Positions 1-9,093 of a stretch of 47,048 nucleotides of DNA are shown piece after piece. Source of the stretch: Leptospiraceae bacterium (GTDB taxonomy: Bacteria > Spirochaetota > Leptospiria > Leptospirales > Leptospiraceae). The stretch covers positions 1 to 47,048 of the forward strand of contig JANYCR010000203.1 of the NCBI GenBank assembly GCA_025360185.1, in the 5' to 3' direction. How positions within the stretch are numbered: position 1 is the stretch's first letter; every line of letters starts with the position of its first letter. The notes under the pieces were generated by a model. The model searched no databases and was not told where the DNA came from. It saw only the letters and a program-made list of their open reading frames with translations. A program made the translations under genes and the position numbers.

Positions 1-1732
1 CAAAACTTTCAAAGATGATAGATTGTTTTTCTTTAGGAATTCCAATCCCTGTATCCTGCACAGAAATTTGTATAGCGTTTTCTATTTTATTTGCCCGAAT
101 GATTACTCCGCCTTCATGTGTGAACTTAATTCCATTACCTACGAGGTTAATCAATATTTGCTGCATTCTATCTTCGTCAGCATTTGCAAGTGGCAAATCG
201 TCCGAAATCTCTATCGAAAGAGAAAGCCCTTTTGCTTTTGCGAGTGGCATTGATAGGCTTATAACAAGCTCCGCTATCTTACGAGTATCCACAGCTTGCT
301 TCTTCAATTCGATCTCTGCATTTTTCAACTTGGAAAAATCTAGAATATCATTCACGAGAGAAGAAAGCCTTCTTCCGCTTGATATAATCATTTTGGAGTT
401 CTTTTGAATTTGAATAGCATTTGAAGGCTCAAAGAAATTCGATTCAGCAAGCCCAATAATTCCATTCAAAGGAGTGCGAAGCTCATGCGAAGTATTCGCT
501 AGAAATTCATCCTTCATCTTATCCGCTCTTGCAAGGGTTTCGTTCTTTTGCGATAACTCCTCATTCAATCGGTCTGATTCATTAAACGCCTTCACATATT
601 TGTTGGCGAGGATTACTGCGATGTTTAAAATTAAAATAGGGAAACAATATTGCATAACGGATGCACTTGGAGAAAATCCCATTCCTGCTAAAATATCGTA
701 AATTCCTCCTATACCTAAAATCAAGATTCCGAACAGTAATCGAATTGCATCTTTGTTTTTTTTTAATGCAAAAACTAGAATGAAGACAAAGCAATATACT
801 ATCAACAAAAGTGTTGTTATTTGCCAAGCCAAAAGAACCTGCCGTATAAATGGCAAAGTTGTGCCTATTAAAGTGCCAATATTTAATAACAGAAACCAAT
901 AAGAAAAACTTTTTATAAATAAATTGATCCTTCCTTCTAAGAGTTGGAATATAGAGGTAGAGAAAAAAATTGGTATTAGCGTAATAAAAAACATCTGGGT
1001 TTTAAATTGCCAAAATCCATTAGATCGAAATAAAATATCCCGACTTGGGGTTCTAAAAAACCAATAAAGCGTAACTATTAAACAAAGTGATCCAAATAGA
1101 AAATTATGCAAATCTGTTTTACGTTTAAAATACAAGAGAAGATGATACATTCCCGTTAGTAAATAAATAGAAAGTAAAGAGAAGGAAATGATTTCTCCTG
1201 TATAATAATCTGAAAACACCTCGCGGCTAATTCCTATTTTATTCGCTAAAGTGTACATTTCCCAATATGAATTATCCGCATCCTTATAAAAGGCAGCCGA
1301 AAATACAATTGGGGTTTGTGGATTTTTAAATGTATTAGGTAAATTGGTCAAAACCGAATTACCCCACGCTGATCTATCTGAACTTCCTTCTCTAAAAAAA
1401 AGGTTTCCGTTGATATAGAATTCTATTTGGTCATTGGTCAAAAAGTCCGAGCGAAATGCAACTGGCTCATCGCCTGCAAAGAAAGCTTCTGCTTCTTTAG
1501 GAAGAGTGCGTTTAAGTGTAATCCAACCATCGCTAGAAAGATATTTCTGATGTGAGAACGGAACCTGAATTTTCTTCCATTCCAGTTTGTCCCATGTCTT
1601 TGGATCGGGATGATGTCCTGCGGTATATTCCCATTCGCCGTTGAGCGAAAAAATATTGGGATTTGGTTTACAATTAAATAAAAATAGGAAAAGGAATAGT
1701 AAGCAAAGAAATAATATTTGTCGGTGCCGCAT
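1..1732 (-). CDS. 7TM-DISM sensor histidine kinase (partial, C-terminus outside window)
   Basis: Reading leftwards from an ATG at 1732, the frame stays open to the window edge (577 codons). The N-terminus is a hydrophobic leader ending in a lipobox-like LFNC at about residue 20. A periplasmic 7TMR-DISM-type sensory domain follows, then about seven hydrophobic helices, then a HisKA domain with the phospho-acceptor His at residue 416 in NTSHELRTPLNG. The start of the HATPase domain shows the N-box (LINLVGNGIKFT) and the G1 box (DTGIGI), and the sequence ends at FESF. It is closely similar to the kinase at 4518-7793 in both layout and motifs. By analogy it autophosphorylates in response to an extracytoplasmic signal. 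The ligand and any receiver or output domain beyond the edge cannot be seen. Confidence 0.9.
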   Translation of the reverse strand, partial: MRHRQILFLCLLFLFLFLFNCKPNPNIFSLNGEWEYTAGHHPDPKTWDKLEWKKIQVPFSHQKYLSSDGWITLKRTLPKEAEAFFAGDEPVAFRSDFLTNDQIEFYINGNLFFREGSSDRSAWGNSVLTNLPNTFKNPQTPIVFSAAFYKDADNSYWEMYTLANKIGISREVFSDYYTGEIISFSLLSIYLLTGMYHLLLYFKRKTDLHNFLFGSLCLIVTLYWFFRTPSRDILFRSNGFWQFKTQMFFITLIPIFFSTSIFQLLEGRINLFIKSFSYWFLLLNIGTLIGTTLPFIRQVLLAWQITTLLLIVYCFVFILVFALKKNKDAIRLLFGILILGIGGIYDILAGMGFSPSASVMQYCFPILILNIAVILANKYVKAFNESDRLNEELSQKNETLARADKMKDEFLANTSHELRTPLNGIIGLAESNFFEPSNAIQIQKNSKMIISSGRRLSSLVNDILDFSKLKNAEIELKKQAVDTRKIAELVISLSMPLAKAKGLSLSIEISDDLPLANADEDRMQQILINLVGNGIKFTHEGGVIIRANKIENAIQISVQDTGIGIPKEKQSIIFESF

Positions 1733-1858
1733 AATTATCAAGTTTTACATCCAATATGTTTTTATGAAACTATATTTTTTTAAGATAAACCTAGGTTTAA
1801 ATTCACTTACAGATAGTTAAGAAGAATCGAACGCAATTCTATTTTTTCCGATAAGTCT

Positions 1859-1881
1859 GTTCGTGACACGACGTCACGAAC
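1859..1881. repeat. Perfect inverted repeat (8-bp arms, 7-nt loop)
   Basis: GTTCGTGA at 1859-1866 is the exact reverse complement of TCACGAAC at 1874-1881, with a 7-nt spacer. It lies about 130 bp upstream of the left kinase start. No T-run follows on either strand, so an intrinsic terminator is unlikely. It could be an operator or a structured RNA element; the function is unknown. Confidence 0.6.
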
Positions 1882-2078
1882 CCTAGAACGAGTAATAAAA
1901 TAATTCATGGTTGCGACTCCTAAAGAGTCTTATCAAAAAATGGCGTCTAACTTACAATTCTCCGTATTTCGCTGATCCGCAGTTAATAGAAAAAGACAAT
2001 ATAAATAAAAAGTCACATCGTTTCGGATGACAATGCGAAAACACTGCTTACCCGCTCTGTCCTCAGCCACAAAACCAA

Positions 2079-2103
2079 CTCTGCGTCTCCGTGCCTCTGT
2101 GGC
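2079..2103 (+). repeat. Dispersed CTCYGYG repeat, copy 1
   Basis: This 25-bp unit begins CTCTGCG and ends CCTCTGTGGC, and is built from CTCYGYG-like heptads. It is one of four copies in the window. It lies 6 bp beyond the stop codon of rnr, in the same orientation relative to its gene as copy 4 has to the desaturase. Confidence 0.75.
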
Positions 2104-2109
2104 TAATCC

Positions 2110-4251
2110 CTATTTCCCCACCTTCAAGAATATCTTAATCTCTTCATAATCAACGCGATCTAATTCCAATTTTAATTTTTCACCGAGAAAATATGTTTTA
2201 GAAAATTTCTTGGCGTAGAAAGAGAAATCATTGGGCATAGTGAGTTCGATTTCGTTTGTGAATTCGGTGAATGGGACTGCACCTTCTGTGAGAATTTCGT
2301 CTAACTCTACAAATACAACATGCGGCTTAATGCCAGTAATCGTTCCGGTAAATTCTTTCATTCCGGTAGTTTCAACAAAGCGACATGCTTTTAGTTTTAG
2401 AATATCTCGCTCTGCATCGGCGGCGCGTCTTTCTTCTGTGGAAGTGTGAGTTCCCATGATCTGAATTTCATGAGCGGTATACGCGTATTCTTCTTTCATG
2501 ATGAGTGCTTCGAGTGCGCGGTGGCAAACCAAGTCCGGGTAACGGCGAATAGGCGAAGTGAAATGACAGTAGTCTTTAAAACCAAGACCCCAATGTCCGA
2601 GTGCTTCTCCACTATAATAGGCTTGCATGAAACTTCTAAGCAGGAAATAGTTAAATATCTTTTCTGCGGGGTGATTTGCAATTTCTACAAGAGCGCGCTT
2701 AATATCATCGTATTCGGTAGTTTTTAATTGGTATTTGAACCCGTAGAGTTTTAGAAACTCGTTTAGGTTTTCTAGTTTGTCCTCGTCCATCGTCTCGTGG
2801 ATACGAAAGAGAGCGGGGATTTTATTTTTTCGTAGATGTTCGGCTACTTTAATGTTAGCCGAAAGCATCATTTCTTCAATTAAAATATGACTGTTTAGTC
2901 TCTCGCGGGTTTTAATTTCCACAACCTTACGATTGTCTTTGTCTGTTACGACGTAAGTTTCTTTGAAGTTTAAATCTACTCTGCCGTTTTCAATTCTTGC
3001 TTTCTTTAGACCATTCGCCAAACGCATAATCTTAAATAGCCAGTTGTCAGCATTTCCTTCTAGGATTTCTTTTTCTGCTCTCTCGTACGTATAACGCTCA
3101 TCTACCTTAATCACGCTTTTGTAAAACTTTGCCGAATAAATTTTCCCGCTATAGTCTCCTTCCATTTCCACTGTGAAAGCCAGACGGTTTTGTTTTGCAA
3201 CAAGGCTGCATAGATTTTCTGAAAGCTCTGGAGGAAGCATTGGAACTACTTTATTTGCGAGGTAAACAGACGTTGCCCGGTTGTATGCCTCTTCGTCAAG
3301 ACTTGAGCCCTGCTTCACATAATACGAAACATCCGCAATATGCACATAAAAACGTAGGCGCTTTTCTTCTTCGATAAAACTAATTGCATCGTCAAAGTCC
3401 TTTGCGGTCTCACCGTCAATGGTGACAGTGTATAAGTCGCGGAGGTCAACGCGCGTATGCCAGTCATCAATCGTGTCTTCTTTAATTTCATCCTGGAAGT
3501 TAAGCACGACTGTATCAGGATAAACCTGGTGGTAATTGTATTTCATTAGGATGCGGTTAAAGTCAACATCATCTTTTTCCCCTGCTTCTAGTTTGATAAA
3601 TGTTACTTCGAGTGTAGTCTGTTCTTGAAAGGCGTGTTCTTTTAATTTTACAATTAACACATCCCCAATCTGAATGGACTTTGCGATTTCTGAAAGCATA
3701 GTCTTCTTAGAAATAAGACCTTCCTTTTCTTCGCCTGTCATATCTAAGAGCTTACCATGAATATACCCACCTTCCATATCAGTGACTTTCATACGATAAA
3801 GCACTCTTCCCCGCTTTAGAATATTAATCACTTCTCCTTCGAGCCTGTCTTTTTTTCCAATCCCAATTGGGATGACTTCTACAGTGTCACCCGAAATACT
3901 CGTATCCACATAACTACCCGGAATGAAAATTTCATTTCCAGAGGCTAACTTTACGAATCCGTCCCCACGGCGGCTAAGAGAAATTGTCCCCGACATGCTA
4001 AACGGTTTGTGAACTTGAATGGTCTTTTTGTCTAATTTGAGAAGACCTTCTTTTTCGAGTAACCAGAAAAGTTCTTCTATTTCAACTTTTCTTTCATCGT
4101 CATGTTTGCGTTTGTGCTTTTCATGCTTCTTGTGTTTTTTGTCTTCTTTTTCTTCTAGGAAAATTTTATAAATATCTGATTTAGTTATTTCTTTTCCTGC
4201 TTTAAGTTTTAAGTATTCTACAATACTTTTGATAAATTTATTTGGTTTCAT
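2110..4251 (-). CDS. rnr: Ribonuclease R (RNB-family 3'-5' exoribonuclease)
   Basis: The protein is 713 aa, in the usual range for RNase R. A Lys/His-rich linker at residues 35-55 follows a winged-helix-like N-terminus, then come cold-shock-type OB folds. The RNB catalytic domain carries the signature TIDGETAKDFDDAISF at 277-292, with the metal-binding Asp residues (D279, D285, D287, D288). A C-terminal S1-like OB fold (around GTITGIKPHVVFVELDE) precedes the end. The start is supported by AAAGGAAACA just before the ATG. RNase R degrades structured RNA processively from the 3' end, in mRNA and rRNA turnover and tmRNA-linked decay. Dispersed repeats sit just outside both ends of the gene. Confidence 0.95.
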   Translation of the reverse strand: MKPNKFIKSIVEYLKLKAGKEITKSDIYKIFLEEKEDKKHKKHEKHKRKHDDERKVEIEELFWLLEKEGLLKLDKKTIQVHKPFSMSGTISLSRRGDGFVKLASGNEIFIPGSYVDTSISGDTVEVIPIGIGKKDRLEGEVINILKRGRVLYRMKVTDMEGGYIHGKLLDMTGEEKEGLISKKTMLSEIAKSIQIGDVLIVKLKEHAFQEQTTLEVTFIKLEAGEKDDVDFNRILMKYNYHQVYPDTVVLNFQDEIKEDTIDDWHTRVDLRDLYTVTIDGETAKDFDDAISFIEEEKRLRFYVHIADVSYYVKQGSSLDEEAYNRATSVYLANKVVPMLPPELSENLCSLVAKQNRLAFTVEMEGDYSGKIYSAKFYKSVIKVDERYTYERAEKEILEGNADNWLFKIMRLANGLKKARIENGRVDLNFKETYVVTDKDNRKVVEIKTRERLNSHILIEEMMLSANIKVAEHLRKNKIPALFRIHETMDEDKLENLNEFLKLYGFKYQLKTTEYDDIKRALVEIANHPAEKIFNYFLLRSFMQAYYSGEALGHWGLGFKDYCHFTSPIRRYPDLVCHRALEALIMKEEYAYTAHEIQIMGTHTSTEERRAADAERDILKLKACRFVETTGMKEFTGTITGIKPHVVFVELDEILTEGAVPFTEFTNEIELTMPNDFSFYAKKFSKTYFLGEKLKLELDRVDYEEIKIFLKVGK

Positions 4252-4290
4252 TGTTTCCTTTATTATTTATGATTTCGTTAAGATTTGTCT

Positions 4291-4315
4291 GCCACCGAGG
4301 CACGGAGACACGGAG
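4291..4315 (-). repeat. Dispersed CTCYGYG repeat, copy 2 (inverted to copy 3)
   Basis: On the plus strand this reads GCCACCGAGGCACGGAG and on to 4315, the reverse complement of the CTC..GTGGC unit. It differs from copy 3 (4422-4446) at four of 25 positions, all transitions, and faces it across 106 bp. The two together form an imperfect inverted-repeat pair between rnr and the hybrid kinase. Confidence 0.75.
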
Positions 4316-4421
4316 TATTTTAAAATGTCACTAAGTAGATTTTCGATATTCTTCAATCTATTATTCGTCTATTTCTAGAGTTGCTAACCCAAAAAACTAT
4401 ATGGATGCTCTATACATCATT

Positions 4422-4446
4422 CTCTGTGCCTCCGCGTCTCGGTGGC
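4422..4446 (+). repeat. Dispersed CTCYGYG repeat, copy 3
   Basis: This unit begins CTCTGTGCCTCCGCG and ends TCGGTGGC. It lies inside the longest possible reading frame of the hybrid kinase, where it would encode an atypical stretch (LCASASRWQ). This suggests that translation really starts downstream at 4518. Confidence 0.75.
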
Positions 4447-4517
4447 AACGCTTTTTTTTCCCAAGCATATGCTGTTTCAAAAAAAGACTATTCACAAAAG
4501 AAATTCTAGGAAATTCT

Positions 4518-7500
4518 GTGAAATCATCCGTGTTAAAGTTCAATAAAATCAGGCTTATTAAAGCGATCGTATTCTCTTTATTCTTGGGGATCACCGTTTC
4601 TTATCTTGTTTATAAATTTAAAACTTCTGAATCGAAGTCAAAGGCTCCCCTTGCTATAGATGGAATTTTAGATACAACTAGCTGGAATTTCCAAAAGAAA
4701 GGCTTTTTGAAGCTAGACGGAGCCTGGGAGTTTTATTGGTTAAAATTCTATACTCCTGAAGATTTTACTTCATCGAAATTACAGGATTTTTCCAAGCCGA
4801 CCTACGAACCAATCCCATCCGTCTGGAATTCCTACCAATTACAAGGCAAGCATTTACCGGGAAACGGCTTTGCAACGTATCGGCTCAGGGTTAAATTAAA
4901 AAACTTCAACCAAATCTACGCAATAAAAATTATAGATGTAGCAACCTCTTACAAAGTATGGATCGACGGAGAGCCACTTTGGAAAGCTGGAACTCTTGGA
5001 GCGACTAGAGAAGAAATGTCTCCCGCTTATAACTCGAAGGTAATAGAATTTAAACCAGAAAGTGAAATGGTAGAAATTATTTTTCAAGTAGCTAATTTTT
5101 ATCACGCGAAGGGTGGTCTTTGGAATTTTGTAGAATTTGGTCTTGCGGAACATATTGAAGAATCCCGCGAGTCGCAAACAAACTTTGAATTCTTCATGTT
5201 TGGTAGTCTGTGCATAATGGCATTTTACCACTTCGGGCTTTATGCACTTCGAAAAAAAGATAAGTCTACTTTGTATTTTGGATTTGTATGCTTCATCATT
5301 GCTATTAGAATTTTACTCACAGGCGAAAGATACTTATTTAAACTTTCAGAAGATCCAACGTACTGGGTTGCACTTCTCAAACTGGAGTTTATGACTGTTT
5401 ACCTCACAACTCCTTGTTTTATTCTATTTTTAGAATCCATCTATCCCGATGACACAAAAAAAATAGTTTCCAAGTTTACTCTTATGGCAGGATTAATCTT
5501 TTGTACCGCGACTTTATTCATGGACACATTTATTGCAACGGATATTGTAAAATACTTCCAGGTTTTAATATTCTCTCTAATTCTATACATTGGTTATATT
5601 TTGATCATCATTAATAAGAGAAAAAGAGAAGGGGCTGTATGGGTTGCCTTCGGCTTACTTGTATTTTTAGGTACTCTTCTTAACGATTTACTCTATGCAA
5701 ATAATTTTATTTATACAGGGTTTCTTTTTCCTGTGGGGCTATTCGTGTTTATCTTCTCACAATCTTTCATTTTATCCATGCGATTTTCTAAAGCATTTAC
5801 AATTGTAGAGTCTATGAGCGAAAAATTAATTACATTAGATAAGTTAAAAGATGACTTCCTGGCAAATACTTCACACGAGTTAAGAACACCTCTAAATGGA
5901 ATCATTGGTATCGCAGAATCAATGTTAGACGATACGACGAGTAAGCTCTCTAATGAAACAAATCAAAATCTTTCGTTAATCGTCGCAAGTGGGCGAAGAC
6001 TCAGTAGCCTTGTAAATGACATTTTAGATTTTTCAAAATTGAAAAATCACGAAATCGAACTACAGATTAGAAGAATCGATTTAAAGCAAGTTGCAGACCT
6101 TGTAATCAAGTTATCAGAACCGTTAATCACTGATAAAAATTTAGTACTCATCAACGCGATTCCAGAAGACTTTCCAGAAATTTATGCGGATGAGAACCGG
6201 ATAATGCAGATTTTCCACAATCTTATAGGAAATTCTATTAAATTTACAGAGCATGGTGAAATCAAGATATTAGCAGAAAATAAATCAAATCTAACTACTA
6301 TTTATATTTCTGATACTGGAATCGGGATTGCAAAAGAAAAGTTTGAAATTATATTTCAATCATTTGAGCAGTTAGATAATTCAACTTCCAGAGAATACGG
6401 TGGAACAGGACTCGGTCTTGGAATTACCAAACAATTAGTAGAGCTTCACGGGGGCAAAATATGGGTAGACTCTAACTTAGGTAAAGGCTCCACTTTTTAT
6501 TTTACAATTCCGTATTTAGATATGGAAGAAAAAAGAAACTCTAATCCAGCTCCATTAATCAAAGGCCAATTTTTCTTTCCAGAATTAAAAACAGAAGTTC
6601 CGGTTCCTTTAGATAAAATAATTGAGATACCAAGAGAGATCAAATCAACGGAAAGATTTACTATCTTAGCGGTAGATGACGAGCCTATCAACTTGCAGGT
6701 AATAGTAAATCACCTCCATGATCTAAACTACAAAGTGCTTACAGCTAATAATGGGAGTGCCGCACTCAAGCTGGTAGAAAATGAAGTTCCTGATTTAATT
6801 TTACTCGATCTCATGATGCCTAAACTCTCCGGCTACGAGGTATGCAAAACTTTACGTATGAAATATCCTATTCACACTCTTCCTATTATCATTCTATCTG
6901 CAAAGAACCAGACTAACGATATTATCCTCGGACTAGAGATTGGTGCGAATGATTACATGCACAAACCATTTCATAAAAAAGAGTTACTCAGCCGTATCCA
7001 CAATCAACTTTCGATCAAGCAAGCAATTGAAGACAATGGCAGACTAATTACAATGGAAAAAGAATTACAAACTGCAAAGAAAATTCAAGCTGATATTCTG
7101 CCGGATAAAATTCCTGCTCTAGAAGGAATCAAAATAAATACTACTTATTTACCAATGCAAACTGTCGGTGGTGACTTATATGATTTTCATGTAATGAGCA
7201 AAACAGAGATTGGGATTTTAATTGCTGATGTTGCAGGGCACGGGGTATCCGCTGCGATCATCATGGGAATGGTAAAGCTTGCTTTTAAAATGCATAAAGA
7301 ATTTGCGAACGACCCTGCAAGACTTCTAGAAAAGATGAACGAAACACTATTTGGAATCGCCGGCAAAGGATACGTAACCGCTGGTTACTGCTATATCAAC
7401 CTGGAGAAAAAAGAAATTACATTTAGCAGCGCCGGTCATCCAGCTTTAATGCTTTTACAAAGTCGAGCTACCAATCTTCAGGAATTCCAACCAAAGGGTG

Positions 7501-7793
7501 CAATTCTTGGAGCATTTCCAAAAATCAAATGTACCAATGAGCTAAGTGCGATTAGGCTCGGTGATAAAATATTACTCTGCACCGATGGAATTTTAGAAGT
7601 CAGAAAAAACCCAAATAGCACAGTCTTCTACGGCGAAGAAAGATTTAGAGACTTTATACAAAGCAATGCACGTATTAGCGGACAAGATTTCTTAGCCGCT
7701 ATTATTGAAGATGTAAAAACCTACCGCGGAATCGAAGACGAGTTGGTAGGCTTTGAAGATGACATCACACTTGTATCTATAGATATAACTTAA
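4518..7793 (+). CDS. Hybrid 7TM-DISM sensor histidine kinase with receiver and SpoIIE phosphatase output
   Basis: From a GTG at 4518, preceded by AGGAA with a 5-nt spacer, the protein is about 1091 aa. The frame is also open from an ATG at 4401, but those extra 39 codons cross a dispersed repeat and lack a ribosome-binding site. Order of parts: an N-terminal membrane anchor (about 10-32), a periplasmic DISM domain, seven hydrophobic helices (about 215-415), a HisKA domain with His453 in NTSHELRTPLNG, and a HATPase with DTGIGI and GTGLGLGI. A receiver follows with Asp764 in LLDLMMP, then a SpoIIE/PP2C domain with GGDLYDF, DVAGHG and a final EDDITLVSI. By family, it would pass phosphate from His to Asp and so control the C-terminal Ser/Thr phosphatase. 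Its stop overlaps the end of ssb by 4 bp. Confidence 0.92.
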   Translation: MKSSVLKFNKIRLIKAIVFSLFLGITVSYLVYKFKTSESKSKAPLAIDGILDTTSWNFQKKGFLKLDGAWEFYWLKFYTPEDFTSSKLQDFSKPTYEPIPSVWNSYQLQGKHLPGNGFATYRLRVKLKNFNQIYAIKIIDVATSYKVWIDGEPLWKAGTLGATREEMSPAYNSKVIEFKPESEMVEIIFQVANFYHAKGGLWNFVEFGLAEHIEESRESQTNFEFFMFGSLCIMAFYHFGLYALRKKDKSTLYFGFVCFIIAIRILLTGERYLFKLSEDPTYWVALLKLEFMTVYLTTPCFILFLESIYPDDTKKIVSKFTLMAGLIFCTATLFMDTFIATDIVKYFQVLIFSLILYIGYILIIINKRKREGAVWVAFGLLVFLGTLLNDLLYANNFIYTGFLFPVGLFVFIFSQSFILSMRFSKAFTIVESMSEKLITLDKLKDDFLANTSHELRTPLNGIIGIAESMLDDTTSKLSNETNQNLSLIVASGRRLSSLVNDILDFSKLKNHEIELQIRRIDLKQVADLVIKLSEPLITDKNLVLINAIPEDFPEIYADENRIMQIFHNLIGNSIKFTEHGEIKILAENKSNLTTIYISDTGIGIAKEKFEIIFQSFEQLDNSTSREYGGTGLGLGITKQLVELHGGKIWVDSNLGKGSTFYFTIPYLDMEEKRNSNPAPLIKGQFFFPELKTEVPVPLDKIIEIPREIKSTERFTILAVDDEPINLQVIVNHLHDLNYKVLTANNGSAALKLVENEVPDLILLDLMMPKLSGYEVCKTLRMKYPIHTLPIIILSAKNQTNDIILGLEIGANDYMHKPFHKKELLSRIHNQLSIKQAIEDNGRLITMEKELQTAKKIQADILPDKIPALEGIKINTTYLPMQTVGGDLYDFHVMSKTEIGILIADVAGHGVSAAIIMGMVKLAFKMHKEFANDPARLLEKMNETLFGIAGKGYVTAGYCYINLEKKEITFSSAGHPALMLLQSRATNLQEFQPKGAILGAFPKIKCTNELSAIRLGDKILLCTDGILEVRKNPNSTVFYGEERFRDFIQSNARISGQDFLAAIIEDVKTYRGIEDELVGFEDDITLVSIDIT

Positions 7794-8224
7794 AATATAT
7801 CATCGGCGGGGATTTCGTCAATTTCTGGCGCAAAATGGCTAGTAGGCGATGAAGATGAATGACTGGAGTCGTGTGAAGGTGTAGAATCAGAATTGGATTT
7901 TCCGCCAAGCAATTGGAAGTTCTCTACACGAATTCTAACTTTACTGAGTTTCTTTCCGTCAGGTCCATCCCAAGTAGATTGTTCAAGCCTGCCTTCTATC
8001 ATAAGTTGTTTGCCCTTCCCTCCGTACTGTTTTAAAATTTCTGCGAGCTTTCCCCATACTGAGCATTCGAAATAATTTACAAGGTCTTTACGGGTTCCAT
8101 TGTCCATATAACTGCGATTATTCGCAATGCTAAAGTTAGCGAGCGAAGTCTGACCGACCGTTTTAAATTCAGGGTCTTTTGTCATTCGTCCTATTAGAAT
8201 TACATTATTTAAGTCATTTGCCAT
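7790..8224 (-). CDS. ssb: Single-stranded DNA-binding protein
   Basis: The protein is 144 aa with an N-terminal OB fold of the SSB family: NNVILIGRMTKDPE at the start, then FSIANNR, FECSVWGKLAEI and KQLMIEGRLEQSTW. A Ser/His/Pro-rich linker follows, with an acidic C-terminal tip DEIPADDIF. The usual tip ends in DDIPF; here the Pro before the final Phe is missing, but the acidic and hydrophobic character that binds partner proteins is kept. AGAGGA precedes the ATG. SSB coats single-stranded DNA and recruits replication and repair proteins. It may be cotranscribed with the genes upstream on the same strand (8298-9068 and pcnB). Confidence 0.95.
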   Translation of the reverse strand: MANDLNNVILIGRMTKDPEFKTVGQTSLANFSIANNRSYMDNGTRKDLVNYFECSVWGKLAEILKQYGGKGKQLMIEGRLEQSTWDGPDGKKLSKVRIRVENFQLLGGKSNSDSTPSHDSSHSSSSPTSHFAPEIDEIPADDIF

Positions 8225-8297
8225 TTTATTCCTCTTTAAGATAATTTCATTTTATAACTACATCCAGACAAATTAGGTTTATTCTTAAAAGAATTTT

Positions 8298-9068
8298 TTA
8301 AGGATTTCTTTTTTCCCGATTCGTTTCATTATAATGATAGACCTTGGAAAGTATTTTTTCAAATGCCTGTAAATGTTTTATATAAGCCTCGCGCTTAAAT
8401 TGATTTCTAAGTGGATTGGATTTAGTATTCTCGATGGACTGTAATGTATACTTTCTTGCAGTGATATTGTCTTCTGAATCCTTTTTTGAACTTGAAAAAT
8501 ACTGATCTGACTGGCTAGTAATATAAATCTTATCATCATGATCTGGATTTCCGAGCGGATCTGTATCTATTACTTCTATGAATTTTTTATCTAAGCTTAA
8601 AAGATTATGAGAAAAAATTTGACTTTTTATTTTTAGAAGCTTTGTTGCCGGAGAATTCTTATTATCCGCCTCATCCTTATTAGCTACCGAGAAAAAAAGA
8701 ATCATAGACTTGCTTCTAGGTCCCCGGGCAACACCCTTATCACCCTCCACAAAATCAAACTGCTCTATCTTAATACAATCCCCTACTTCCCGCTGATCTT
8801 TAATAGAAATACAATCATCACCCTTTGTAATTCCTTTTGTGATGATTGTTTTATGAGGAAGATATCCAATCTTCATAGTAAAAAGATTAGAATATTCTAC
8901 AAAAGAAGCATTCACCTCTGCTATATTTTGGTTAAGAAGCAACTCCGCCTTACGGATATTTGCCCCATATTGTTTATCTTCTTTGGGTTGATGAATAATA
9001 AAAGGCTCTGATGACTCCTGCGCCAAAACAGGAATCATTCCCCAAAGCAAAAAAAATATATACCGCAT
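8298..9068 (-). CDS. Secreted protein of unknown function
   Basis: The protein is 256 aa. The N-terminus MRYIFFLLWGMIPVLAQ is a clear Sec signal peptide with likely cleavage after VLAQ or nearby, and no lipobox. The mature part is polar and mostly charged, with two Cys (about residues 90 and 101) that could form a disulfide. It contains a Gly/Asp-rich stretch DPLGNPDHDDKIYI and a basic C-terminus. No family was recognised. It sits 25 bp downstream of pcnB and upstream of ssb on the same strand. A periplasmic or outer-membrane-associated location is inferred only from the signal peptide. Confidence 0.75.
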   Translation of the reverse strand: MRYIFFLLWGMIPVLAQESSEPFIIHQPKEDKQYGANIRKAELLLNQNIAEVNASFVEYSNLFTMKIGYLPHKTIITKGITKGDDCISIKDQREVGDCIKIEQFDFVEGDKGVARGPRSKSMILFFSVANKDEADNKNSPATKLLKIKSQIFSHNLLSLDKKFIEVIDTDPLGNPDHDDKIYITSQSDQYFSSSKKDSEDNITARKYTLQSIENTKSNPLRNQFKREAYIKHLQAFEKILSKVYHYNETNREKRNP

Positions 9069-9093
9069 AATTTAAAACAAATTAAATAGCTAA

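Larger units (their letters stand above)
1733..2109. other. Intergenic region, no gene seen
   Basis: This 377-bp stretch lies between the left kinase and the 3' end of rnr. It contains no convincing coding frame. It holds a perfect 8-bp inverted repeat at 1859-1881 and a copy of the dispersed CTCYGYG repeat at 2079-2103, both listed separately. Promoter elements for the kinase are presumably here but none is clear. Confidence 0.6.

Noticed and set aside
1859-1881. Intrinsic terminator
   Set aside because: The stem is not followed by a T-run on either strand.
4397-4594. A minus-strand frame opposite the kinase start
   Set aside because: It is made largely from the dispersed repeat and has no protein-family character.
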